From NCBI GenBank assembly GCA_964531455.1, contig CAZHFZ010000015.1:1-64000 (forward strand): a stretch of DNA of 64,000 nt, given 5' to 3'. Position 1 is the stretch's first letter, and each line of letters starts with the position of its first letter. The stretch comes from Ga0077527 sp964531455. GTDB lineage: Bacteria; Pseudomonadota; Gammaproteobacteria; Burkholderiales; SG8-41. The position numbers and the translations under genes are program-made. Below the pieces are notes generated by a model, which was not told the DNA's origin, did not search any database, and worked only from the letters and a program-made list of their open reading frames with translations. Positions 18,301-25,875 of this stretch are shown piece by piece.

Positions 18301-18989
18301 TAAGCGTCTACAACAGTGGTGTCGCCGCGTGCGACCAGTTTTACCAGCGGACTGACTTCATGCGATACCGAAACCTGAGTGAACCCGCAGTTGCCGGCCA
18401 GTTGTGCCGCGATTTGTTCGTGTCGCGGATAACGATAGCCATGCATGAAGACGATAGCGATGGCGTTGTAGCCTTGGGCTCGCGCATGAGCAAAATCGCG
18501 TTGCAGGGCGATTGTGTCCGGTTTGCTGATGACCCGGCCATGGGCGTCAATGCGCTCATCGACTTCATATACCGCGCCGTAGAGATGTTCCGGCAGAACA
18601 ATGTGCCGGTCAAAAATGCGCGGTCGGTTCTGCCAGGCAATGCGTAGCGCATCGCCAAAGCCGCGGCTTATGAAAAGGGCAACCGGTTCCCCTTTGCGTT
18701 CCAGCAATGCGTTGGTGGCGACCGTGGTGCCCATCCGGACTTCGGCAATGTCGGCTGCAGGGATTGCGGCATTGCGATCGATGCCCAGAAGGTCGCGGAT
18801 GCCGGCCAGCGCGGAATCACTGTAACGTGCGGGATCCTCTGACAGCAGTTTGTGCGTGACGATTGCGCCCCCCGGTTTGCGCGCAACGATATCGGTGAAT
18901 GTGCCGCCGCGGTCGATCCAGAAGTGCCAGCGTGAATTGTCTTGAGCAGGAGCCGTCATGCCTGTGTTGTCGTGTGATGACGTCGCCAT
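15333..18989 (-). CDS. 5-oxoprolinase / hydantoinase family protein, HyuA-HyuB fusion
   Basis: A 1218-residue ATP-dependent lactamase-type enzyme with both subunits fused, as in eukaryotic 5-oxoprolinase. The HyuA half begins FWIDRGGTFTDIVAR at about residue 23, with GPAGGIVGAVRTA near 275 and GFDMGGTSTDVAHF near 297. The HyuB half starts around residue 705 (LEVFNNLYMSIAEQMGATL) and contains DPYAGGTHLPD and the C-terminal glycine-rich ETPGGGGYGP. Known members open 5-oxoproline, hydantoins or N-methylhydantoin; related ones carboxylate acetone. The start is uncertain, with an alternative ATG at 18959. It is followed on the same strand by the AhpD-like, dehydrogenase and receptor genes, after a 99-base gap. 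Confidence 0.93.
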   Translation of the reverse strand: MATSSHDNTGMTAPAQDNSRWHFWIDRGGTFTDIVARKPGGAIVTHKLLSEDPARYSDSALAGIRDLLGIDRNAAIPAADIAEVRMGTTVATNALLERKGEPVALFISRGFGDALRIAWQNRPRIFDRHIVLPEHLYGAVYEVDERIDAHGRVISKPDTIALQRDFAHARAQGYNAIAIVFMHGYRYPRHEQIAAQLAGNCGFTQVSVSHEVSPLVKLVARGDTTVVDAYLTPVLQRYVDRIRTELPDTRLLFMQSNGGLAAADHFQGKDSILSGPAGGIVGAVRTAASASFDRIIGFDMGGTSTDVAHFAGTDLSALERTFDGTVAGVRVRAPMLAIHTVAAGGGSILQFDGARLRVGPESAGANPGPACYGKGGPPTITDCNVLLGRIQPAHFPKVFGPDGKQALDIDATRARFKALHQIISNKNNALESIEALAEGGLRIAVENMANAIKKISVQRGHDVTTYTLVCFGGAGGQHACRVADALGMPRVFIHPLAGVLSACGMGLADITAIREQSIEASFDAATLQVLQPVITDLGASARNQVTAQGVADAAVRLHSRLLLKYAGTDTAIGVNRDTLATMQMEFEKIYLQRYSFLMQDRPLIVESVTVEAIGPGNHDSATAMAEPVIGTTPGQAQATMYCGGAWQQVAAHTRATLQAGTVVKGPAIITDAHATTVIEPEWQAEGAQHGHLLLTRMTPRKQEHAASQADPVLLEVFNNLYMSIAEQMGATLANTAHSVNIKERLDFSCALFDATGNLIANAPHMPVHLGSMGASVQAIITANRGHMAPGDAWMLNDPYAGGTHLPDITVITPIFDADGRNVLFYTGSRGHHADVGGITPGSMPPDSRHIDDEGVLISNFLLVKNGQFRESETRSLFASAKHPARNIDQNIADLRAMIAANRKGANELERMISQFGLEVVQAYMGHVQDNAEAAVRHVIDRLRNGTFSYEMDHGAVIRVAIRVDNATRSAVIDFTGTSAQGDNNFNAPLAVTMAAVLYVFRSLVDDDIPLNAGCLRPLTVIVPPNTLLNPGHPAAVVAGNVETSQCVTDALYGALGIMGASQGTMNNFTFGNARHQYYETIAGGSGAGDGFDGTACVQTHMTNSRLTDPEVLEWRYPVRLESFSIRRGSGGKGRWHGGDGAIRRLRFLEPMTAAILSGHRRVPPYGMAGGKPGATGRNAVERTDGSVTELAACARVDMNPGDIFIIETPGGGGYGPVK

Positions 18990-19109
18990 GTTAGCGCATT
19001 GGGTGGTTGACGCTCGGGGGGGCGCGGGGTCTAATCAGGCCTTACCCGTGGTGGTGTAGCGTGCCCGGTTGCGGCGCGTGGGTCGAATATTTTGAAGAGG
19101 CGCGGTTTC

Positions 19110-20393
19110 ATGTCTGAATCGGTCGTCAACAGGATCGGCAAGTATGAAGTGCTCGGCAAGCTCGGGGATGGTGCGACCAGCATGGTTTATCTCGCCAAAG
19201 ACGATTTCAATGACCGCCAGGTTGCGGTCAAGCTGGTTTCCCAGGCGGCATTGCGGGATGAAACGCGCGGCCAGTTGATGCATCGGCTGTTCCTGACGGA
19301 AGCCTCTCTTGCCGGGAAGCTGAATCATCCGCATATCGTCGAAATCTACGATGCAGTGGCGGACGAGGATAACGCCTATATCGTCATGGAGTATGTTTCT
19401 GGCGGAACGCTGCAGCGTTTTACCCGACCCGACAATCTGCTTGCCATCGGTGATGTCATCGAGGTGGTTTACAAGTGCGCCAAGGCGCTGGAGTTTGCCT
19501 CCCAGCTCGGCGTCATTCATCGTGACATCAAGCCGGCCAACATCCTGGTCAAGGACAATACCGACATCAAGGTGACGGATTTCGGGTCTGCAGCAATCAT
19601 GCTGACCGAAAGAACTGTTGTCGACGGCATCGGTACTCCGGCTTACATGTCGCCCGAGCAGCATCTGAACCAGCCGTTGAACCTGCAGACGGACATTTAT
19701 GCGCTGGGTGTGGTCATGTTCCAGTTGTTGACCGGGCGTTTGCCGTTCACTGCGGACAATATTGCAGGTCTGGCCAATCAAATTCTCAACGGCGAGACGC
19801 CTTTGCCGTCGGAAATCCGCCAGGACATTCCTTCCGAGATTGATGTTGTGGTTCGTCGTGCGATGGCGCGCGACCAGTCGGTGCGTTACATGGCATGGGA
19901 GCAGTTTGCCAACGATCTTGCAGCCATTGCGGCCGGGGTTCCGCTGCCTAAACACGGCATGCTCGATACCGAGAAATTCAATACCCTGCGGACCTTGTCG
20001 TTTTTCAAAACTTTCGGTGATGTGGAGTTGTGGGAAGTCCTGCGATTTTCAGAGTGGATGGATGTTGCGAAGGACGGGGTCATCATCAAGGAGGGGGATC
20101 CCGGGGATTTCTTCGGCATCATCGTCAGCGGCGAGGCGCGCGTACTGCGCAAACGGCGTCTGCTGAGCCTGCTCAAGGCGGGGGAGTGTGTCGGTGAAAT
20201 GGCATATCTGGGTGGCGCAGATACGTTGCGGTCTGCCGACGTTGTAGCCGCGACTGATTTGCGCATGATCAAGATCGGCGTCAAAAAGCTGGAACACGCG
20301 TCTGAAATCTGCCGCCTGAACTTTGACCGGACTTACCTGCGCATACTGGTCGAACGTCTTACCGCGGCCAACTCCAAGTTGGCCGGGATTTGA
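19110..20393 (+). CDS. Serine/threonine protein kinase with C-terminal cyclic-nucleotide-binding domain
   Basis: A 427-residue Hanks-type kinase. The Gly-loop is at residues 18-28 (LGDGATSMVYL), ATP-anchoring Lys41, helix-C Glu64, catalytic HRD 137-139 with Lys141 and Asn144, DFG 157-159 and GTPAYMSPEQ near 178, so it should be active. Residues 300-420 form a cNMP-binding/Crp-like beta-roll (IIKEGDPGDFFGIIVSGEARVL, then GECVGEMAYLG). There is no transmembrane helix, so it is cytosolic. The ATG at 19110 is chosen because AAGAGG lies nine bases before it. A TTG at 19092 is less likely. It stands alone; its targets and ligand are unknown. Confidence 0.92.
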   Translation: MSESVVNRIGKYEVLGKLGDGATSMVYLAKDDFNDRQVAVKLVSQAALRDETRGQLMHRLFLTEASLAGKLNHPHIVEIYDAVADEDNAYIVMEYVSGGTLQRFTRPDNLLAIGDVIEVVYKCAKALEFASQLGVIHRDIKPANILVKDNTDIKVTDFGSAAIMLTERTVVDGIGTPAYMSPEQHLNQPLNLQTDIYALGVVMFQLLTGRLPFTADNIAGLANQILNGETPLPSEIRQDIPSEIDVVVRRAMARDQSVRYMAWEQFANDLAAIAAGVPLPKHGMLDTEKFNTLRTLSFFKTFGDVELWEVLRFSEWMDVAKDGVIIKEGDPGDFFGIIVSGEARVLRKRRLLSLLKAGECVGEMAYLGGADTLRSADVVAATDLRMIKIGVKKLEHASEICRLNFDRTYLRILVERLTAANSKLAGI

Positions 20394-20405
20394 AGCAGGG
20401 ATCGT

Positions 20406-20900
20406 TCAGGGCCCTGAATCGGGATTACTGTCGATCAGCAAGTCCGGCAGCATGTTGAATCCGGTGGCCCGGCCGGCGTTGTCAAAACGTACGACGTAAA
20501 CGCCATAGGCGGGTCCAATCTGTACTCGCCATTCCCATGCGGTTTCCTGGCCATAACGCGTGATGTCGCGTGGTGAACCCAACAGCGCGCGAATCTCTGC
20601 CTCCGTGGATTGTCCAGGTATTACTTGGTTTAGTCGTTCTTCGGTCAGCAATTGTGTGGAGGTGCGCACCATGCGACCAGAGTCGACGGCGAACAGCCAC
20701 GTTTCGACGCCAGCCGGGCCATAGGCATATTCCCAGAATTCGCCGCCCGCAGGATTTGCCCGCTTATCGGTAGGCGATCCAAGCCGCTTCAGCAATTCGT
20801 CTGCCGTGGTCACGTTTGGAGCGATGGCGCCCGGATTGGCGCATCCGGCAATTAATCCGAGAAGAAGTATTGCAAAAAAGGTACGGAGGAATGCGGTCAT
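20406..20900 (-). CDS. Lipoprotein with BamE/SmpA-like repeats
   Basis: A 164-residue lipoprotein with lipobox LIAGC at residues 16-20. Two similar segments follow, ADELLKRLGSPTDKR at about 34-48 and EAEIRALLGSPRDITRY at about 101-117. Each resembles the SmpA/OmlA (BamE) helix-turn that precedes a beta strand with a Trp (EFWEYAYG, AWEWRVQ). It is therefore probably an outer-membrane-facing assembly or stability factor, but it is not BamE itself by length. It ends twelve bases from the convergent kinase gene. Confidence 0.8.
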   Translation of the reverse strand: MTAFLRTFFAILLLGLIAGCANPGAIAPNVTTADELLKRLGSPTDKRANPAGGEFWEYAYGPAGVETWLFAVDSGRMVRTSTQLLTEERLNQVIPGQSTEAEIRALLGSPRDITRYGQETAWEWRVQIGPAYGVYVVRFDNAGRATGFNMLPDLLIDSNPDSGP

Positions 20901-20992
20901 GATGTCACCTCTTGTTGACGGTTGAGCGGGTTATATGCCTGCTGCAATGAGCATCATAACGCTACCACAGATAGGTGGCATACAAGCCGGGA

Positions 20993-21068
20993 TGGCGCCC
21001 CAGAGACGAATCGAACGTCCGACCTGCCCCTTAGGAGGGGGCTGCTCTATCCACTGAGCTACTGGGGC
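20993..21068 (-). tRNA. tRNA-Arg (anticodon CCT)
   Basis: A 76-base cloverleaf including an encoded CCA. The acceptor stem GCCCCAG pairs with CTGGGGC. D-arm (AGCTCAGTGGATAGAGCA), anticodon stem GCCCC/GGGGC with loop CTCCTAA, and T-arm GGACG-TTCGATT-CGTCT are all present. A -10-like TAAAAT lies at 21078-21083 on the same strand. A degenerate inverted copy of its 3' part lies 34 bases upstream. Confidence 0.97.
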
Positions 21069-21101
21069 AATCGGCGCATTTTACCAAAGCGGGTGGGGCG
21101 A

Positions 21102-21128
21102 ATCGGACTTTTGATTCTTCTATGGGGC
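21102..21128 (+). repeat. Degenerate inverted copy of the tRNA-Arg T-arm and 3' acceptor strand
   Basis: Read on the plus strand these 27 bases match the T-arm plus 3' acceptor strand of the adjacent tRNA-Arg at 22 of 27 positions, ending in TGGGGC. The copy is opposite in orientation to the tRNA gene and its T-stem no longer pairs, so it is a remnant and not a gene. It overlaps the expected upstream promoter region of tRNA-Arg. It may be an old attachment-site scar. Confidence 0.6.
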
Positions 21129-21304
21129 CTGCAAATTTGATTCATCACGGATTTGCACTGGGTTGATCAAATCGCTCCGACAGCCAATGTGGCAAACCGG
21201 TGGTTGTGCAGACTGCAACTGTTCCAAGGGGGGTGTCGCTCTTTGCAACATCAGGGTGTGGCGGAATTGTGGCGGAACACCGGGCGCGTTTTTTTTTACG
21301 CTGA

Positions 21305-21556
21305 TTATTTGTTGCGCCGTATGGTCATCTCGCGGGATCTTGCTTCATCAATCTCAATTGCCGCCTTCTTGGTGCCTGCAATCCAGAATTTGACGGCCCT
21401 TCTGACCAACTCGGCCATCGTTGCACCGGTTTCCTCGTGGCGACGCTTCAGTTCCGCCAGTATTGCCGGATCAAGGGAGACCACCAGTTTTTCCACTTTG
21501 TTGCCAAAGCCCAAGGCAGGTTGTCCGGAGAGTTGTTTGATTTTCTTTTTTGCCAT
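21305..21556 (-). CDS. Ribbon-helix-helix (CopG-like) protein
   Basis: An 83-residue basic protein. The middle matches a ribbon-helix-helix DNA-binding fold: strand KLVVSLDP at about residues 23-30, helix AILAELKRRHEETG, turn, and helix ATMAELVRRAVKFWIAG. Such proteins are small repressors, often antitoxins or plasmid/phage regulators. No toxin gene is adjacent. No good ribosome site precedes the ATG. It sits in the irregular stretch between tRNA-Arg and the decayed lapG, which suggests acquired DNA. Confidence 0.55.
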   Translation of the reverse strand: MAKKKIKQLSGQPALGFGNKVEKLVVSLDPAILAELKRRHEETGATMAELVRRAVKFWIAGTKKAAIEIDEARSREMTIRRNK

Positions 21557-21602
21557 GTTCTGATTTCAATGCAAAGGAATGCGGGTGTTGTTGTGATCAG
21601 GG

Positions 21603-22202
21603 TTATCTGATCAGGACTGTGTTGCAATTGATTGCCTGGGTATTCGTGATGGCTGTGTGTTGTGCGTGAATCGGTTTCAAACCGGTTGCAAGGTGGAACT
21701 TGACGCGTACGGATTCTTTTTTAAATGAGAAGCCCCGCAGTGTGCAAGCGGGGCTTGGGGTTGTGTCACCGGAAGTGACATTTTTCTGGGGAATAAAGGT
21801 GACTGCACCATCCCGGGTCATTGCGGCACGCACATAGATAAGGCGCAACCGCGCCGGTGGAATGCCCAGCGCCAGAAGCGTGAAGTATTTGGCAATTGCG
21901 TAGTCTTCGCAGTCGCCGGCGCCCTTGAAGAGTGTTTCCAGCGGAGTGGCCCAATAATCCGGCTGCCCCCAGGCGACCACATCGTCGACAAAGCGGGTGC
22001 GTTGGTTGAAAAAATTGTTCACCACACTGATTTTTGTAATTTCCGGTTTGCTGCCGGCGGCGTTGTGCATCTTTTGCCAGGCAATCAGACCCTCAACCGC
22101 CGGGGTGCCGAGGGCGCGCGCGGTTTGCAGCATCCGTGTCTCATCCAGTGAAATTGCAACACTGGCAATGAGCATGAACATGGCGATCTGGATCACCGGC
22201 AT
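21603..22202 (-). pseudogene. Truncated LapG-type transglutaminase-like cysteine protease
   Basis: The N-terminal two thirds match the LapG (BTLCP, DUF920) periplasmic protease that cuts biofilm adhesins. There is a hydrophobic leader at residues 4-18, VNNFFNQRTRFVDD and the nucleophile region GDCEDYAIAKYFTL with Cys98. After about residue 140 (FIPQK) the family similarity stops. The expected His and Asp of the catalytic triad are missing and the frame runs on through a GC-rich hairpin (21730-21756). I read it as a 3'-truncated, inactive gene with a non-homologous tail. The ATG at 22202 is one possible start. No lapD or adhesin gene is nearby. Confidence 0.65.
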
Positions 22203-22408
22203 ATGCTTGCGAATAAGGCGGAGAATCGCCCAAACGCTTGATGCCTGACGGGTGCAGATCGTGGAAGGGCATGACTTTGTCGGGCCGCACAAGCCGCAAC
22301 TATGGGGTAAAACGCGATCTGGCTCCGTAAAAGGGGCTTGTTTGTCGCATTGCTGACATAAAACCATGGCTAAAGTGTAGCCTGTAAACACTGCAAAAAG
22401 GTACAACC

Positions 22409-22570
22409 ATGGAACTGGAACAACTGGCCGTAGATCTGGATTGGGACGACGACCTCGACGCCACCCTGCTTGACGACGATTTTGATGCGGAGGCGGAGTT
22501 CGAGATGGAATTCACGCTGGGCCGTGACAAGCTGGTCGCTCTGGGCTTCAGCCCCAACGTCGCGTACTAG
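22409..22570 (+). CDS. Small acidic protein of unknown function
   Basis: A 53-residue, extremely acidic protein with clusters DWDDDLD, LLDDDFDAEAE and a more ordinary C-terminal LGRDKLVALGFSPN. There are sixteen or more Asp/Glu and only two basic residues. A weak AAAGG precedes the ATG. It lies 82 bases before the DUF6352 gene on the same strand and may be its leader gene. The opposite-strand frames are serine-rich mirror artefacts. No family was recognised. Confidence 0.45.
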   Translation: MELEQLAVDLDWDDDLDATLLDDDFDAEAEFEMEFTLGRDKLVALGFSPNVAY

Positions 22571-22652
22571 GTCACCGAACAAGCAGAAGGGGGCGGGCAT
22601 CAAGCCCGTGGCATAATGGACTCAGACTTCGAGACCGTCAGCCCCGGCCCCC

Positions 22653-23660
22653 ATGGATTTCTGGCAGCACTGTGGTTATCACTTGCTTGAGCGGGCAACC
22701 GACGGGCAACTGATCGTCACCGACGATTACCTCCGTTATTACTTTTCGCGGCCCGAACTGGCGCCCGTCGCGGAGTCCTGCGCTGAAGAACGCAAACTCC
22801 ACCAGTCATTGCTCGATGTGCCGCGCCGTCTGGTTGGGGAGGCCGAACTCGACGCACTCGCCGACCCCGATGCCCGGGAAAATTATCAGGTAATGCTGCG
22901 TTTCCGCGAGCAGTTGCTGGCCGCGGACACGCTGGAACAATTTTACGTCAATGTGTTCCGCGCCGATGTCGCTGTTCCGCCGGATTTTATCCACCACACC
23001 GTTGAAGCGATCCTGCGCGGTCTGCTTGACGGCGATGCACACGGTCTGCGTGCGCGTGCCGCAGAAGTCTTTTTCCGGACGCAGCGGGTGACCGTCAAGG
23101 ATGGTGCCGTGATGCTGGCAGATGCCGAAACGGTCAATCTGCATGCTGAAGACGCCGGCCTCGGCAACCTTGGTCGCCTGCTGATGCAGGTCAATGCACC
23201 CTTGCGTTCAGCGGAACTTGATGTCCTGAACGAGGACTCTCAAGACGAATACTTCCGGCGCGACGGTCGGCGCGATACGGTTCTGCAGATCAACCCCGGC
23301 GTGCCGGGATCGCTGGCGCTGTGCGCCATGCTGACGCGCTGGGTGGCGCATTTCCACGGCCTGAAAGTACAGGTGCAACCGATCCGCGAGATTCCCGACG
23401 AGGAATGGTTATGGCATGTCGGGCTGGATGTCGAAGCCAGCGCGATGCTCAACGAAATCTATGCCGGTGCCGAAGTGGATGAAACGCGCATGCGCCGCAT
23501 CATCGGACTCTTCCGCATGGATTTTGATGACCCCGGTGTATTGCGTCCGGAAATGAAGGGCGCTCCGGTATTTCTTGGTCTGGCGATGACTGCGGACGGT
23601 GTTTTGCGGATGAAGCCGCAGAACCTGCTGATGAACCTTCCGCTGTCGAGGCGTGCATGA
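22653..23660 (+). CDS. DUF6352 family protein
   Basis: A 335-residue soluble protein recognised as DUF6352, a family of unknown function in betaproteobacteria. The N-terminus MDFWQHCGYHLL and the segment GQLIVTDDYLRYYFSRPELAPV at about residues 19-40 are typical, as is the C-terminal EWLWHVGLDVEASAMLNEIY. There are no signal or membrane segments. Its stop overlaps the sirB1-type gene by four bases, so the two are translationally coupled and probably act together. Confidence 0.85.
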   Translation: MDFWQHCGYHLLERATDGQLIVTDDYLRYYFSRPELAPVAESCAEERKLHQSLLDVPRRLVGEAELDALADPDARENYQVMLRFREQLLAADTLEQFYVNVFRADVAVPPDFIHHTVEAILRGLLDGDAHGLRARAAEVFFRTQRVTVKDGAVMLADAETVNLHAEDAGLGNLGRLLMQVNAPLRSAELDVLNEDSQDEYFRRDGRRDTVLQINPGVPGSLALCAMLTRWVAHFHGLKVQVQPIREIPDEEWLWHVGLDVEASAMLNEIYAGAEVDETRMRRIIGLFRMDFDDPGVLRPEMKGAPVFLGLAMTADGVLRMKPQNLLMNLPLSRRA

Positions 23661-24532
23661 CCGCAGCAACAGGTGAAAATTATTCGCCGGAGGCGCGCGC
23701 TGCCCAGGAATGGCGGCGCATTGCGCGCATGCGCGACGAGGATGTTTCCCTTGCCGAAGGCGCGTTGTGGATTGCTGCCAGCGAATATCCCGGTCTTGCC
23801 ATTGATGACTATCTGGCCCGGCTGCATGAAATGGCGGCAAAATTGCGTGGGCGCCTGCGCGCCGATGTTGCAACGGCTGAAAAGCTGCTGGCGCTTAACC
23901 ACTACCTGTTCGACGAATTGGGTTTCAGCGGAAACGGCGACGATTTCTACGATCCGCGCAACAGCTTTCTCAATGAGGTGATAGAGCGCCGGGTAGGCAT
24001 ACCGATCACCCTGGGCGTGGTGTATATCGAAATCGGACGACGTATCGGCCTCGGTCTTCACGGCGTTTCTTTTCCCGGTCATTTTCTTGTCAAATGCGCA
24101 TTACGGGACGGTGTGGTGGTGCTGGACCCCTACAGCGGCGGCGTTTCTCTTGGTGCCGATGAATTGCAGCAGCGGCTGCGTGCTGCCGGCAGCCCCGTCG
24201 ATGTCGATGACGCCATACTCGGTCATTTGCTCAGCGCGGCAAGCAACAAGGAAATTCTTGGCCGTATGTTGCGCAACCTCAAGGGAATTTATGTTGATCG
24301 CAGCGACTGGTTGCGTGCGCTCTCGGCCAGTGAACGGGTCATTGCGCTGACTCCAGAGGACGCCGGTGAGGAATACCGGGATCGTGCCGGCATTTATCTA
24401 AAACTTGAATGTATTCGCGCTGCCCTGGGTGATTTCAACACCTATCTGCGGCAGCGGCCGGGGGCAGCCGATGCCGAAGCCGTCAGCGCCGAGATCGCCG
24501 AACTTGCGCCGCGCGTGGCGCGTCTGAACTGA
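23657..24532 (+). CDS. SirB1 family protein (transglutaminase-like with TPR)
   Basis: A 291-residue protein of the SirB1 family. The transglutaminase-like part is seen in FDDFYDPRNSF-type sequence (DDFYDPRNSFLNEVIERR, about residues 95-112), then GIPITLGVVYIEIGRRIGL and HGVSFPGHFLVK with the conserved His. The C-terminal third (NLKGIYVDRSDWLRALSASERV and following) is a short helical repeat of TPR type. The classical Cys is not obvious, so catalysis is doubtful. The family's role is unclear. It is coupled to the DUF6352 gene upstream and followed eight bases later by a hydrolase. Confidence 0.88.
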   Translation: MTAATGENYSPEARAAQEWRRIARMRDEDVSLAEGALWIAASEYPGLAIDDYLARLHEMAAKLRGRLRADVATAEKLLALNHYLFDELGFSGNGDDFYDPRNSFLNEVIERRVGIPITLGVVYIEIGRRIGLGLHGVSFPGHFLVKCALRDGVVVLDPYSGGVSLGADELQQRLRAAGSPVDVDDAILGHLLSAASNKEILGRMLRNLKGIYVDRSDWLRALSASERVIALTPEDAGEEYRDRAGIYLKLECIRAALGDFNTYLRQRPGAADAEAVSAEIAELAPRVARLN

Positions 24533-24539
24533 GGAATAC

Positions 24540-25328
24540 ATGGCCGTTAATCCGCGATGCATCGTGCGCAAATCAACCAAAGGGCGAAGCCGGGCCCCGC
24601 TGTTGTTCGTGCATGGCGCCTTTATCGGCGCTTGGTGCTGGGATGAGCATTTCCTGCAATTTTTTGCCAACCGCGGCTACGATGCTTGGGCGATTGATCT
24701 GCGCGGCCATGCCGACCATGAGGAAACGGCTGACCTGGCTTCAATCGACGATTACGTGGCGGACATGCTGCTGGCGGTGGAGCAAATCGCGGCATCGCCG
24801 GTATTGATCGGTCATTCGATGGGCGCCATTGTCGTGCAGCGCGCCTTGCGCCGGGCGCAGGCACGGGCGGTTTCCCTGTTGGCGCCGGTGCCGCCGCACG
24901 GTCTGCTTGGCAGTAGTTTCATGCTTGCTGCAAAAAATCCTGAAATATTCAATGAAATCAATAGGATGCAATTATTTGACGGTATGGCGGGATCTCCCGA
25001 CATGTTGCGGCGGGCAATTTTTTCGCAACAACTACCTGCTGCGGATGTGAAACGCTATCTGGGGCGCATGCGCCATGAATCGCAACGGGCGCTGTTTGAT
25101 TTGTCCTGGCCACAGCATTTCTGGATTGAACGGACAACAATTCCGGTGCAGGTGATCGGCGGCGCCGACGATCTGTTTTTCCCGCCATCGCTGGTGGAGG
25201 AGACTGCAAACCTCCATGCTGTCGAAGCCGAGATCATTCCGGGGATGGCGCATGCTGTAATGCTGGACATGAACTGGGAGCAGGCTGCGCAGCGTCTGGC
25301 CGCATGGCTGGAGCGCTCGATAAGCTGA
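24540..25328 (+). CDS. Alpha/beta hydrolase
   Basis: A 262-residue alpha/beta-hydrolase fold enzyme. The oxyanion region is LLFVHGAFIGAWCWDEHF near residues 21-38, the nucleophile elbow is IGHSMGA near 88 (Ser), the acid is Asp in GGADDLFFP near 208 and the base is His in GMAHAVM near 237, a complete triad. It is a probable esterase or lipase; the substrate is unknown. It begins eight bases after the sirB1-type gene and likely ends that transcript. Confidence 0.88.
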   Translation: MAVNPRCIVRKSTKGRSRAPLLFVHGAFIGAWCWDEHFLQFFANRGYDAWAIDLRGHADHEETADLASIDDYVADMLLAVEQIAASPVLIGHSMGAIVVQRALRRAQARAVSLLAPVPPHGLLGSSFMLAAKNPEIFNEINRMQLFDGMAGSPDMLRRAIFSQQLPAADVKRYLGRMRHESQRALFDLSWPQHFWIERTTIPVQVIGGADDLFFPPSLVEETANLHAVEAEIIPGMAHAVMLDMNWEQAAQRLAAWLERSIS

Positions 25329-25399
25329 TGCACGATGGACGCTGCAACGCGACGCGGCTAAGCTGTGCAAAATTGTGATTTTCAACGCAAGGAGACGGG

Positions 25400-25822
25400 A
25401 TGGACACCTATCTGTTGTGGGCCATAGCCGGCATCGTGCTGATCATCGTGGAGATGCTTACAGGCACATTTTATCTGCTGGTGCTTGGTATCGCGGCGTT
25501 GGCGGCAGCAGGGGCGGCGTGGCTGGGGCAATCTTTCTGGGTGCAGGCCGTGGTCACCGCGGCAGTGACTGTAGCCGGCGTGATCCTTGTCAACCGTTTC
25601 CGCGGCAAGGGAACAATAGCGCAGAAACGGTCTCTTGATGTCGGCCAGAGTGTGAGCATCGAGTCATGGATCAGCGAAGCTGACGGCCTGGCGCGGGTCA
25701 ATTACCGCAACGCACAGTGGGAGGCGCGTGTCACCGGTGAACGTGTTCCTGGTGGCAAGGTGTTCTACATCCACGCCGTCGAAGGCAATACTCTGGTGGT
25801 TTCACCGGCAAAACCCCAGTGA
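25400..25822 (+). CDS. NfeD family membrane protein
   Basis: A 140-residue short NfeD (NfeD1b type). Three hydrophobic segments, at residues 3-20, 25-42 and 50-66, precede a soluble C-terminal OB-fold domain (SVSIESWISEADGLARVNYRNAQWEARV). NfeD proteins pair with SPFH proteins in membrane quality control, and here the stomatin-type gene follows at once. AAGGAGA precedes the ATG. Confidence 0.92.
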   Translation: MDTYLLWAIAGIVLIIVEMLTGTFYLLVLGIAALAAAGAAWLGQSFWVQAVVTAAVTVAGVILVNRFRGKGTIAQKRSLDVGQSVSIESWISEADGLARVNYRNAQWEARVTGERVPGGKVFYIHAVEGNTLVVSPAKPQ

Positions 25823-25875
25823 TCAAATTCAAACCCAAAACACTGCATATTCTCGCGCAAAAAAAGGAGACCCCC

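Noticed and set aside
19035..19955. 306-codon minus-strand frame opposite the kinase
   Set aside because: The kinase frame has every catalytic motif. The opposing frame has none and an unnatural composition.
21153..21563. 136-codon plus-strand frame downstream of tRNA-Arg
   Set aside because: It is antisense to the ribbon-helix-helix gene, which has a coherent fold. No phage integrase motif was found in it.
21730..21756. GC-rich hairpin AAGCCCCGC/GCGGGGCTT within the lapG tail, considered as a terminator
   Set aside because: No T-tract follows on either strand. It is used only as evidence that the lapG tail is not normal coding sequence.
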